Positions 1-7,116 of a stretch of 64,000 nucleotides of DNA are shown here, piece after piece. Position 1 is the stretch's first letter, and each line of letters starts with the position of its first letter. Origin of the DNA: Kaistia defluvii (lineage in GTDB: Bacteria; Pseudomonadota; Alphaproteobacteria; Rhizobiales; Kaistiaceae); NCBI RefSeq assembly GCF_026343955.1, contig NZ_JAPKNI010000002.1:372001-436000 (forward strand), read 5' to 3'. Both the position numbers and the translations under genes were made by a program. A model generated the notes under the pieces. It made no database searches, was not told the origin of the DNA, and worked only from the letters and a program-made list of their open reading frames with translations.

Positions 1-23
1 TCTTCCGGCATGTTGCCGATCGA

Positions 24-566
24 TCAATAGTAGGGCGAGACGCAAGCCTGGCGCGGACCCTCATAGGGCTGGAAGGTGTTGTCCGACGCGCGGAACGAGC
101 GATAGCGGTTCTCGCACCAGCGCAGGTGGTCCCGCGACAGGCTCGGCGGCGCGACTTCGCGGCCGCCCTGGTTGGCGATGGCGCCACCGATCAGCGCGCC
201 GACACCGAACGCTGCCAGCGGATACCAGTAGCCGTCGCTATGGCGGCGATAGCCGTTGCGCGGACCATGATAGCCATGGTGACCATTCCAGTAGCCGGGA
301 CGGTTGTTGGGGCGATTCCAGTTGGGGCCGCCATGTCCGGGGCCGTGGCCGGGACCATTCCAGCCGGGACCGCCATGGCCAGGGCGACCGGGGCGATCGC
401 CGGGCCGGCAACCCTGCGGCGGGCAGCGCCTGCCCTGGACCTGGATGACGTCAGACGCGGTGTTCGCACCCGGATCGATCCGCATGAGCGGTGCCGCCTG
501 AACCGGCATGGCCGATACGGCGAAAACCAGCGCCATGGCTGCCGAACTGAATTTGCTCAAACCCAT
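24..566 (-). CDS. BA14K-family exported protein
   Basis: Predicted 180-residue envelope protein. Residues 1-25 form a Sec-type signal peptide ending in VQAAP. Residues about 48-110 are rich in Gly, Pro, Asn and His. A hydrophobic, Gly-rich stretch near 115-135 ([10 protein letters not shown]) could sit in a membrane. The last 34 residues carry the BA14K signature, with WCENRYRSF, then QPYEG and a second Cys in [10 protein letters not shown]14K of Brucella is an immunoreactive, lectin-like surface protein, but the role here is inferred only from family membership. The start is supported by GGAAGGAAT just upstream of the ATG. An EcfG-type promoter lies about 180 bases upstream on the same strand. 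The central low-complexity region is typical of the family in Hyphomicrobiales. Confidence 0.85.
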   Translation of the reverse strand: MGLSKFSSAAMALVFAVSAMPVQAAPLMRIDPGANTASDVIQVQGRRCPPQGCRPGDRPGRPGHGGPGWNGPGHGPGHGGPNWNRPNNRPGYWNGHHGYHGPRNGYRRHSDGYWYPLAAFGVGALIGGAIANQGGREVAPPSLSRDHLRWCENRYRSFRASDNTFQPYEGPRQACVSPYY

Positions 567-743
567 GTGTATTCCTTCCCGAATGACCTGAAACGCCTTG
601 TGAAGCGGGGGTCCGCAGTCGCAAAGAACAAGCCTCAGTCGATACCTAGACCCAAAACCCTAGAAACCACGGATAGATGAAACGCTTTGAGCTTGTCTAG
701 CTGATCATCAGTCGCGCAGACAGAGTTGCCCATCGACGCACCC

Positions 744-769
744 AACGGGGATCCCCGGCGTTTGGTTCC
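744..769 (-). promoter_or_regulatory. EcfG-type (general stress) promoter facing the BA14K gene
   Basis: On the minus strand GGAAC (769-765) is followed after exactly 17 bases by CGTT (747-744), the consensus of promoters read by EcfG, the alphaproteobacterial general stress sigma factor. It points to the BA14K gene and would give a leader of roughly 170 bases. The gap 567-910 between the BA14K and GT39 genes holds nothing else I can name. The spacing and orientation are seen; control by EcfG is inferred, and the long leader lowers confidence. Confidence 0.55.
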
Positions 770-910
770 CGGCGCCGATGTCTCGTGGGTTGCTCGCCGC
801 GATCGTCAGATATCCGAGGATATGAGGCTCTTCATCCAGAGAGCATGGGCCGAGTTGTGTTCCTTGCCGATTTGCAGCCATATCGAACGAGGCGCGGGGG
901 CAAAAATTCG

Positions 911-2449
911 ATGTATTCGAAAAACGGCACGTCCATCGATCGTCATGCTGCGGACCGACGATCCGACATTCTTCTGTTCCTTGTCGGCTTTGCCCTATGT
1001 CTCATGGTCCGCCTGTCGACTCTGGGCGATCTGCCGCTCTGGTTTGACGAGGTGGTCACAGCCGATTCTATCGGGAGAACATGGGGCCGCATGGCCCGCG
1101 AGAGGCTGTCGCAGGGCCATTTCGTCACCTACTTCGCCATGCTCAAGGCCCTTGGTCTTGCGGGTAGTTCGGACTTCGCGCTGCGATTGCCGTCGGCGAT
1201 CCTGGATGCGGCGGCTGGGGGGGTGGTCGCGCTTATCGCGCGCCGGGTTGGAGGATGGAGCACCGTCGTCCCTGCCACTCTGCTCTATGCAGCCTTTCCG
1301 ATCCTGATCCTCTATGGGCAGGAGGCGCGGCCCTATGCGCTTCAGCTCTTCTTTGTGACGCTGGCGATGTTCGGACAGATCGCGCTGTTGGCGGGTTCCG
1401 ATGACCCGCGGCGCCATGCAACCCTCGCGACGATCGGCACGCTCGGCGCGGTTTGGACTATTCCGGCGAGCGTGGTCATCGTCGCCATCCAACACCTCAG
1501 CCTGCTGTTCCTTGGTGTCGCGCGCCGGGGACATTCAGAGCGGCCGATTTGGATCCGGCACATTCTGGTAACGTGGATCGGAGGGATCGCGGCCTTCGCC
1601 TTTCTGATTCCATCCATCTGGGTCCAGGCAAACAAGCCCCAGGGACTGATGAAGTGGCAGAAGGGCGCTTCGGTCACGGGCAGGGCCAAGGAGATCCTTC
1701 ATGGGACCTATGGCTTCAGGGTCCCCGAGGACATAGACCGGTATTGGCCGCAGCCGTTCGAAGCGATGTTGATGTGGATCCTCTTCGCTCTCCTGTTTGC
1801 CGGGCTCATCGTGAATCGGCGATCGACGGTGCACCGCTATCTGGCGGGACTCGCCATTGGGACCTTTCTGGTCTTCATCGGCATTTCAGCCGTCACGGCT
1901 GTCACAAGCCGCTACCTGATTGGCATGATGCCTGCTGTCGTTCTTCTCGCATCGTCGGGAGCCGTCGCGCTTGTCTCGGATAGGCGCAGCCGTTGGCTTG
2001 CTGTCCCCCTGATTGCGCTGTTCACCGTCGGCGTTGTCTTGCAGGCTACGGATACGCTGGGGTCGCAACGCAAATATGATTGGCGTCCCATCGCGAACTT
2101 TCTGCATGATGCCGGTGTTCGGGGCGCCGTCATACATTCCAATTTTCCGCATGCTGAAAAGGAGTTGAAGTACTACGTCGACAGTGCCGACGAACTCACG
2201 GTGCTTCGGCTGCCCGATACAGGGATGCCGATGGAGACGCCTTCGCAATCCGATTCAGGCTTGCCGAATGTCTGGTTCGTACTCACGACCGAGCCGGAGA
2301 CACCGCCTCGGCTTCCGCCAGGGGCGGCTTCGTGCTCCTGGTACTTCGGCAAGATGAAAGTGGTCATGGTGGCGCGAGACCTGTCGAGCCTTCCCCTCAG
2401 GCTCCGTGACAATCTGGCCAATCCGAAAGTTTGCGTACCTTCGGCTTAG
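911..2449 (+). CDS. GT39-type polytopic glycosyltransferase (ArnT/PMT-like)
   Basis: A 512-residue integral membrane protein with many hydrophobic segments, the first at about residues 19-36. The first periplasmic loop carries the acidic pair in LWFDEVVT (D46, E47), the position used by GT39/GT83 enzymes that move sugars from polyprenyl-phosphate donors in the periplasm. Further family-like features are the motif YGQEARPYAL and a soluble C-terminal tail of about 130 residues. The acceptor cannot be told. The reading frame stays open back to a GTG at 785, but the ATG at 911 is preferred because it has GGGGG ten bases upstream and leaves a short cytosolic N-terminus before the first membrane segment. 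It is monocistronic, with tRNA-Gly downstream on the other strand. Confidence 0.8.
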   Translation: MYSKNGTSIDRHAADRRSDILLFLVGFALCLMVRLSTLGDLPLWFDEVVTADSIGRTWGRMARERLSQGHFVTYFAMLKALGLAGSSDFALRLPSAILDAAAGGVVALIARRVGGWSTVVPATLLYAAFPILILYGQEARPYALQLFFVTLAMFGQIALLAGSDDPRRHATLATIGTLGAVWTIPASVVIVAIQHLSLLFLGVARRGHSERPIWIRHILVTWIGGIAAFAFLIPSIWVQANKPQGLMKWQKGASVTGRAKEILHGTYGFRVPEDIDRYWPQPFEAMLMWILFALLFAGLIVNRRSTVHRYLAGLAIGTFLVFIGISAVTAVTSRYLIGMMPAVVLLASSGAVALVSDRRSRWLAVPLIALFTVGVVLQATDTLGSQRKYDWRPIANFLHDAGVRGAVIHSNFPHAEKELKYYVDSADELTVLRLPDTGMPMETPSQSDSGLPNVWFVLTTEPETPPRLPPGAASCSWYFGKMKVVMVARDLSSLPLRLRDNLANPKVCVPSA

Positions 2450-2527
2450 ACGCATGACGGTCGTCGAACATCGTGGAGGCGGCCTTCGAGCGGGTGGCCA
2501 ACCTGTACCGGAGGAACTTCGAAAGAA

Positions 2528-2602
2528 TGGAGCGGGCGATGGGAATTGAACCCACGACATTCAGCTTGGGAAGCTGACGTTCTACCTCTGAACTACGCCC
2601 GC
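2528..2602 (-). tRNA. tRNA-Gly (anticodon CCC)
   Basis: Read on the minus strand, a cloverleaf of 75 bases begins GCGGGCG and ends CGCCCGCTCCA, so the CCA end is encoded. The D arm, the anticodon stem TCAGC/GCTGA with loop TTCCCAA, and the T loop GGGTTCAATTCCC are all present. The anticodon is CCC, so it reads GGG glycine codons. No repeat of its 3' end, and thus no attachment site, was seen nearby. Confidence 0.97.
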
Positions 2603-2808
2603 ATATCCGCCCGACCCATGGAGGACGGCAGGATGAACCGCCTATCCGATGCGTCGAAGAGGCTGGATCGTTTGTAGCCGGTTCCTCCCGCCAGGATCAA
2701 GGCACGTGTCGCGCAGCCCCGGGATTTCTTGCGGTGGTAGGCGGGGAAACGCCGCATTCGACCGCCCGATCTGCCGGGCCGCGAGGGCAGGAAGTCCGGC
2801 CGAAGCGG

Positions 2809-3012
2809 CTATCCCTCGATGACGATGGCGGCGCCATATTCCATGGCCAGTCTTTCCAGACGCCGGCCCAGCTCGGCCTCCGTCTCGTCATGTGCCGGCA
2901 GGCGCTCCTTGCAACGGCGGGCGGAGGCGCGAAGATCCACCGGTTCGTGCTGCTCCAAAGCGGTCAGCACTTCGCAAATGATCAATTCGGACATCAGCAG
3001 CGTCGTCGTCAT
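2809..3012 (-). CDS. Small hypothetical protein (67 aa)
   Basis: I do not recognise this gene. The 67-residue product is predicted to be mostly alpha-helical and soluble: an N-terminal helix (MTTTLLMSELIICEVLTAL), a charged middle with RRCKERLPAHDETEAELGRR, and a short hydrophobic end (YGAAIVIEG). The frame is open further upstream to 3177, but that part is Pro/Arg-rich and looks non-coding, so the ATG at 3012 is preferred; no strong ribosome binding site precedes it. It sits between tRNA-Gly and another unknown gene on the same strand. The bases 2603-2808 behind it hold nothing recognisable. Confidence 0.45.
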   Translation of the reverse strand: MTTTLLMSELIICEVLTALEQHEPVDLRASARRCKERLPAHDETEAELGRRLERLAMEYGAAIVIEG

Positions 3013-3186
3013 TTCTGAAAGGCTGCTCACGATGCAGGCGGCCGGGCCCGCCCCGGCTGGCGTCGATATGGATGTCCATCTCGTCATGGAGGGCGGGATG
3101 GAGGGCGGGCGCGCCGCCATGCGACGCGCTGGGAGAACCGGTCCGCAGGGCCCGCGAAGGCACGCCGGGCCCGTCATGGTCGGAGG

Positions 3187-3681
3187 TCAGTGATGCTTCT
3201 CATCCTCGGACGGCTTCGGCACGTCGGGCGGCGGCGGCACGGACGCCCCTTCATGCCGGGGCGTTGCGGCGTGGCCCTTGTCCATCGCTGGCGCCGGCCG
3301 GCCCTGCTGAGGGTGCGCATCCTGCGAACCATCATCCGGTCGTTTCGGATCATCGGGGACCGGCGGAGTTTCATGCATCCCGCTCCGATGCCGCGTATCG
3401 TGGGGCGGCATGGGTCTCGAGGGCTCCCCGGCTTCCGGCGAATGCAGGTTCCCGCCATGTGCCGGGTGCTCGCCACGGACATGGGAGGCGTCCGGCTTGT
3501 CGGGGACCAGCTGGTCCCGCAACGCGTCCAACTGGTCGGCGATCCACTGGACATGCTCGACGACGGGGCCGCGCTGCAGGGGACCCTTGGCTTCCGACAA
3601 TTCGAGGAAGTCGGAGCGGAGCAGGCCCATGAGCGCAGAAATCTTCTGCAGGCTGTCCTTCAGTTCCGTCGACGTCGCCAT
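3187..3681 (-). CDS. Hypothetical stress-type protein with Pro/His-rich tail (164 aa)
   Basis: Unknown family. Residues 1-60 form a predicted helical domain (TELKDSLQKISALMGLLRSD, then VEHVQWIADQLDALRDQL). The remaining 100 residues are low complexity, rich in Pro, His, Asp and Gly, and probably disordered. There is no signal peptide or membrane segment, so it is likely cytosolic. The ATG at 3681 has a good GGAGGG site five bases upstream. A canonical EcfG-type promoter ends 44 bases before the start codon, so general stress control is likely. Metal binding by the His-rich tail (HVRGEHPAHGGNLH) is possible but unproven. Confidence 0.6.
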   Translation of the reverse strand: MATSTELKDSLQKISALMGLLRSDFLELSEAKGPLQRGPVVEHVQWIADQLDALRDQLVPDKPDASHVRGEHPAHGGNLHSPEAGEPSRPMPPHDTRHRSGMHETPPVPDDPKRPDDGSQDAHPQQGRPAPAMDKGHAATPRHEGASVPPPPDVPKPSEDEKHH

Positions 3682-3724
3682 TTGCTGGCCCTCCACATTG
3701 CACGATGCCCGCCACCGGATCGTC

Positions 3725-3749
3725 AACGCCGCCAACCGGGCGTCGTTCC
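3725..3749 (-). promoter_or_regulatory. EcfG-type promoter of the 164-aa gene
   Basis: On the minus strand GGAAC (3749-3745) is followed after exactly 16 bases by CGTT (3728-3725). This fits the EcfG consensus GGAAC-N16/17-CGTT. The -10 element lies 43 bases before the ATG at 3681, the expected distance for a short leader. The -35 element is part of one unit of the tandem repeat 3744-3793. Confidence 0.7.
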
Positions 3750-3793
3750 CTTTCGCCTCGGCAAAACCCGTTCCTTTTCGCCGCGGCAAAACC
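3744..3793. repeat. Tandem 25-base direct repeat in a promoter region
   Basis: Two abutting 25-base units, 3744-3768 and 3769-3793, differ at only two positions (C/T at 3750/3775 and T/G at 3758/3783). Each unit reads CGTTCC, a pyrimidine run, CGCC, then CGGCAAAACC. On the minus strand both carry a GGAAC, but only the one at 3745-3749 is followed by a correctly spaced CGTT. The repeat overlaps and precedes the EcfG-type promoter, so it could be an activator or repressor site or a recent duplication. Confidence 0.7.
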
Positions 3794-3806
3794 ATTGTCG
3801 GCGCGC

Positions 3807-4004
3807 TCAGATTTCGCCGCTGTCGGGTCCCGGGAGCCGGCCCCGGACGAAGCCGAAGGAGATTCGCGCGGCCCGCGCGTCAATGGCCAGGAGCAGGGTT
3901 TCGATCACGGCCCGCGCATCGCCCTGGTGCGCCGCCATCAGGCTGTCGACGCGCTGGTCCAGGGCACTCTGCGCCGGATCGATCGGGTAGGCGGCTTCGG
4001 CCAT
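3807..4004 (-). CDS. Small SOS-type hypothetical protein (65 aa)
   Basis: A 65-residue soluble protein without signal peptide or membrane segment. Sequence features are LDQRVDSLMAAHQGDARAVI, then ETLLLAID, and a basic C-terminus (FGFVRGRLPG). I cannot assign a function. Rhizobial genomes contain similar short ORFs, but I cannot verify homology here. GGAG stands nine bases before the ATG, and the promoter just upstream has TTGACT and AAAATA at 17-base spacing with a GTTC-N7-GTTC box on the -10. That makes it a probable LexA-regulated, DNA-damage-induced gene. It is followed on the same strand by the 164-aa gene, which has its own promoter. Confidence 0.6.
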   Translation of the reverse strand: MAEAAYPIDPAQSALDQRVDSLMAAHQGDARAVIETLLLAIDARAARISFGFVRGRLPGPDSGEI

Positions 4005-4026
4005 CAGCGGAACTCCAAAAAGCTAT

Positions 4027-4060
4027 GTTCCTATTTTGTTCTCATCCTGGCAGGAGTCAA
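4027..4060 (-). promoter_or_regulatory. LexA-type SOS box and promoter of the 65-aa gene
   Basis: GTTC (4027-4030), seven bases, GTTC (4038-4041) is an exact match to the alphaproteobacterial SOS box. On the minus strand a -35-like TTGACT (4060-4055) and a -10-like AAAATA (4037-4032) are 17 bases apart. The box therefore covers the -10 and would block RNA polymerase when LexA is bound. The gene starts at 4004, 23 bases downstream of the box. Confidence 0.7.
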
Positions 4061-4146
4061 TGCGGCCCTGTCCCCTATCCACGCCAATCCCGGGCGACAG
4101 GGAGGGCGTCGCGGCGCCGCTCGCCTGGGCGGGCCGCCGGGGGAAC

Positions 4147-4180
4147 AAAAAAGACCCCGCCGATCGTCTCGGCGGGGTCT
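4147..4180 (-). terminator. Intrinsic terminator of the porin gene
   Basis: On the minus strand a 10-base perfect stem, AGACCCCGCC (4180-4171) with GGCGGGGTCT (4161-4152), encloses a 9-base loop and runs into TTTTTT (4152-4147). It starts 27 bases after the stop of the outer membrane protein gene. Confidence 0.9.
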
Positions 4181-4206
4181 CTGTGTCGAGAAATCCGGGG
4201 CTTCGA

Positions 4207-4902
4207 TCAGAAGCGGTAGTTCACGCCGACGGTGGCGGTCTGCGACTTCAGGCCGACGTCATAGGAACCGTTGTCGTCCGGGAACGTGTAGGTCTTGGAG
4301 CCGAAGTCCGTGTAGAGGTATTCGGCCTTGAGCGTCCAATTCTGCGTGAAGGCATATTCCACGCCGGCGCCGAGGGTCCAGCCGAAATGGATCTGGCTGT
4401 CCGTGCCATAAATCGTGTCGTCGATCTTGTTGTGCGCCCAGGCAAAGCCGCCGGTGACGTAGGGCAGGAACTTGTCCATTGCGTAACCGGCGCGGACGCG
4501 GCCCGTGCCGAAATACTGGAGCTTGGATTCCGTCGAGTAGCTATCGAGGCCATCGTCGAAGTTGAACGTGTCCTTGGCGTTCGAATAGTACACGTCGACC
4601 AGAGCGCCGATGACGACATTGCTCGGGAACTGGTAGTCGCCGCCGATCTGCAGGCCGGCGATGAAGCCATCCGGCTTCAGGTCGCCCGAATTCTCGGTGA
4701 TCAGGCCATCAAAGCCATCGGTCTGGTCGGTCTTGCCCCAGGCATAACCGATGCTGCCGCCGACATAGAAGCCGGTCCAGTTGCCGACCGGGGCGATTTC
4801 CACGACCGCGGGAGCGGGCTCGTAGGTGAGATCGGCCGCCTGGGCTGCAACGATGCCAGAGGCGATGACGGTGGTAGCCGAAAGGATACGCAGGAGCTTC
4901 AT
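4207..4902 (-). CDS. Outer membrane beta-barrel protein (Omp25/Omp31-like)
   Basis: A 231-residue outer membrane protein. The signal peptide (about residues 1-22) ends AAQA before ADLTYEP. The first strand NWTGFYVGGSIGYAWG is the hallmark of the Omp25/Omp31-like porin family of Hyphomicrobiales, and the chain ends in the aromatic NYRF needed for barrel assembly. Alternating strands such as GWTLGAGVEYAF and LKAEYLYTDFG fit an eight-stranded barrel. The start ATG at 4902 is chosen because it begins the signal peptide; the frame is open to 4983 without plausible coding sense. The upstream gap to 5174 is relatively AT-rich, as expected for a strong promoter, but I cannot pick boxes with confidence. 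A clear terminator follows. Confidence 0.9.
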   Translation of the reverse strand: MKLLRILSATTVIASGIVAAQAADLTYEPAPAVVEIAPVGNWTGFYVGGSIGYAWGKTDQTDGFDGLITENSGDLKPDGFIAGLQIGGDYQFPSNVVIGALVDVYYSNAKDTFNFDDGLDSYSTESKLQYFGTGRVRAGYAMDKFLPYVTGGFAWAHNKIDDTIYGTDSQIHFGWTLGAGVEYAFTQNWTLKAEYLYTDFGSKTYTFPDDNGSYDVGLKSQTATVGVNYRF

Positions 4903-5174
4903 GACATTCCCAGTTGTGCGAGAAGGTAATTCTGTAAGCCCAATATACATATTACCCAACGGGATGCTGTTGCCGTTTTGCACCTTTGTCGAGGGAGAAT
5001 TCGACGAGAGTAGAGAATACGTCAGTCGAATACTTCGGGTTGTCGTGTATTGGCATAGTTATGCAACTTGAGGATGCTATGCCGGCGGGCATATCTGCAG
5101 CACCCCCTTGGCGCGCGGAGCGGCCCAAGGGGGTCCCGAAGCAATCGTAGAGACGGAGCGGATGAGGATACCCG

Positions 5175-5672
5175 TCAGCTTCCGGGCCTGAGCATGCGCA
5201 GCAGCAGGCCGTCGCGCAGCCAGAACTGATGCCACAGCGCCGCCACCGCATGCAGCGCGATCAGCACGATGAAGGCGGGCTTGCCCAGTTCGTGCACGTC
5301 GCCCAGCGACGGGATGAACCAATAGGCCAGAATGCCGGTCACCGGCACGGCCACCAGCAGGACATAGAAGGCGATATGGGTGAGGCGGGCCAGCGTCCCC
5401 AGCAGGGCAGAGCCGGGGGGCAGGGGCGGCGCGCCGAAGCGCAGCCGCAGCGCCAGGCGGATGGCGACGGCGGCCAGGATGGCGAAGCCGACCCAGATGT
5501 GCAAGGTCGCGAGTGTCGCGTCGGACGGGTCAAGCGCCGTGCCGCGCCGGGCGGCCCGGACGCTGTGCGACATGCTCTCGCCGAAGATGAGCTGGAAGAG
5601 CACCATCACGACGATCACCCAGTGCAGGGCGATCTGGCTGGCCGAATAGCCTCGGGGGGCGGGTCGCGACAT
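5175..5672 (-). CDS. Cytochrome b561 family protein
   Basis: A 165-residue inner membrane di-heme cytochrome b of the b561/YodB type, which passes electrons from the quinol pool to periplasmic acceptors. Four hydrophobic segments are visible. Candidate heme-ligating histidines are H17 (SQIALHW), H58 (LATLHIW), H99 (ARLTHIA) and H141/H148 (ALHAVAALWHQFW). The ATG at 5672 has GAGG seven bases upstream. A perfect Irr/ICE-type palindrome lies 25 bases upstream, so transcription probably responds to iron or heme supply. The transaldolase gene upstream on the same strand ends at 5737, and the box between them suggests a separate promoter. Confidence 0.88.
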   Translation of the reverse strand: MSRPAPRGYSASQIALHWVIVVMVLFQLIFGESMSHSVRAARRGTALDPSDATLATLHIWVGFAILAAVAIRLALRLRFGAPPLPPGSALLGTLARLTHIAFYVLLVAVPVTGILAYWFIPSLGDVHELGKPAFIVLIALHAVAALWHQFWLRDGLLLRMLRPGS

Positions 5673-5696
5673 TCATGCCTCGCTGGCGTTGATTTC

Positions 5697-5713
5697 TTTA
5701 GAATAATTCTAAA
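5697..5713. promoter_or_regulatory. Irr/ICE-type iron control box before cytochrome b561
   Basis: A perfect 17-base palindrome TTTAGAA-TAA-TTCTAAA, much richer in A and T than its surroundings. It matches the iron control element bound by Irr in Hyphomicrobiales. It lies 25 bases upstream of the cytochrome b561 start. Irr generally represses heme- and iron-consuming functions when iron is scarce, which fits a heme protein. The match is seen; the regulator is inferred. Confidence 0.75.
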
Positions 5714-5736
5714 CAAAATCGATGCTGGCGCAAGCG

Positions 5737-6414
5737 TCAGCCCTCGGCAGCGGTCTCGAACGCTTCGGCTGCGGCCTCGGTGAGGTCTTCGGCGAAGAGT
5801 GACGTGGCGACTGCGGGCGAGAAGGTGAAGGTATCGAGGCCGAGCCGGCCGAGACGGACGAGGTCGTCGGCGGCGCGCAGGCTGGCGACGAGCACGCGGG
5901 TTTCGCTGCCGGAAGCGCGCAGGATCTCCTGCATGGCGGCGATCTCGCCAAAGCCGTCGCGGCCGGCATCGTTCATGCGGCCGAGATAGGGGGCGACGTA
6001 ATCGGCGCCGAGAGCGGCGGCGCTCAGCGCCTGGTGCGCGGCGTAGACCGCCGTCATGGTGATGCGGACGCCCTCGGCCTTCAGCGTCGCGGCCGCGATG
6101 GCGCCTTCGCGGGTGATCGGCACCTTCACCACCATGCGCGGATCGAGCGCGGCGAGGATGCGGCCATTGGCGATCAGGGCTTCGCTGCTGCGGCCCCAGG
6201 TCTGGGCCTGGAATTCGGCGACGTCGGCCTCGAAGGCGACATGCGAAAGGCGGCTCAATTCGGCCAGCGTGTTGGCGACGCCGGCATTGGCGAGAAGGGT
6301 CGGGTTGGTGGTGATGCCTTGGAAAAGGCCGGTCGGCAGCCATTCGTCCCAGTCGGCCCTGTCGGCGCTGTCGAGAAAGAGGCGCGGGCGGATCGTCTGG
6401 GTCTGGTCGTGCAT
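5737..6414 (-). CDS. Transaldolase / fructose-6-phosphate aldolase family protein
   Basis: A 225-residue class I aldolase of the short transaldolase type (TalC/FSA-like). Expected residues are D15 (LFLDSADRAD), N37 in ITTNPTL, and the Schiff-base lysine K97 in VVKVPIT. ALGADYVAPYLGRMND follows further on. It would transfer or cleave dihydroxyacetone units of sugar phosphates in the cytosol; the exact substrate is not certain. The ATG at 6414 starts the conserved domain after a short tail; the open frame to 6594 lacks coding sense. No neighbour of the pentose phosphate pathway is present. Confidence 0.85.
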   Translation of the reverse strand: MHDQTQTIRPRLFLDSADRADWDEWLPTGLFQGITTNPTLLANAGVANTLAELSRLSHVAFEADVAEFQAQTWGRSSEALIANGRILAALDPRMVVKVPITREGAIAAATLKAEGVRITMTAVYAAHQALSAAALGADYVAPYLGRMNDAGRDGFGEIAAMQEILRASGSETRVLVASLRAADDLVRLGRLGLDTFTFSPAVATSLFAEDLTEAAAEAFETAAEG

Positions 6415-6664
6415 CAGGGCCTGCCGGTGGTTCGATTGGGCCGGCATACTATGGGGTGGCCCCGCGATGCGGAAGCGCCAATTCCAATTGCTGCACTGTG
6501 CTGAAAGCGGCCGGATGGCTGGTCGAGGAGCGCCGGTTTGCGCCCGCGATCCCGCCCTGCGATCCGGCGGCCGAAGCGTGCCGCCCCGTCGCATGCCCTG
6601 CGGGAATGGGTCGCCATGCCGGTGTTTGTGATGGCCATCACTGACTCTTCCCTTTCGTCATGGT

Positions 6665-6690
6665 GGAACGAACTCACGACAGCGGGCGTT
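6665..6690 (+). promoter_or_regulatory. EcfG-type promoter of the 86-aa exported protein
   Basis: GGAAC (6665-6669), exactly 17 bases, CGTT (6687-6690). This matches the general stress consensus and faces the gene starting at 6739, giving a leader of about 40 bases. The rest of the gap 6415-6738 shows nothing else recognisable. Confidence 0.72.
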
Positions 6691-6738
6691 GGGCCTGCAA
6701 CGGGAAACAGGGGGCGTCTAACGCGACGCAGATCGAAA

Positions 6739-6999
6739 ATGACAGCAGTCACCACGCGCACTACCATCAGTCTGATCACCACCGCGGCGCTCGTCGCGTT
6801 CGGCGTCACGGTCTATGGCGGACAAGCCATCAGCCGCACGAGCGGCGCCAAGGATCCGACCGCGCTGACGCTGTTCGACAAGGCTTCGGTGGGCGGTCGC
6901 AAGGGCTGCGAGATCCAGTCCTGGCCCTATATCGCCCCGGAATGCCTGCAGCCCTCCGACGGCAAGCAGACCCTGGCCAAGCCGGCCCGTACGGTCTGA
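6739..6999 (+). CDS. Small exported Cys-containing protein (86 aa)
   Basis: An 86-residue protein with an N-terminal signal or anchor segment (residues about 8-25, ISLITTAALVAFGVTVYGG). The motif GCEIQSWPYIAPECL holds two cysteines framing WPYI, a pattern seen in small secreted proteins of Hyphomicrobiales; the two Cys probably form a disulfide in the periplasm. The biochemical role is unknown. The ATG at 6739 is chosen because it opens the hydrophobic segment and follows an EcfG-type promoter by about 50 bases. The frame remains open back to 6538 but without coding sense. Confidence 0.7.
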   Translation: MTAVTTRTTISLITTAALVAFGVTVYGGQAISRTSGAKDPTALTLFDKASVGGRKGCEIQSWPYIAPECLQPSDGKQTLAKPARTV

Positions 7000-7116
7000 G
7001 TCTGATTCAAGCTGCATTTCCGGCTTCCGGTGCTGAGGGCCGGAACGGCATCGGATCTCCAGCATCAACGCCCCTGCCAAGCCTTATGTAACCGGCTTTC
7101 GCAGCCGCAAGCCTCG

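Noticed and set aside
2528-2602. tRNA-Gly as an integration site.
   Set aside because: No integrase gene and no repeated tRNA 3' end were noticed.
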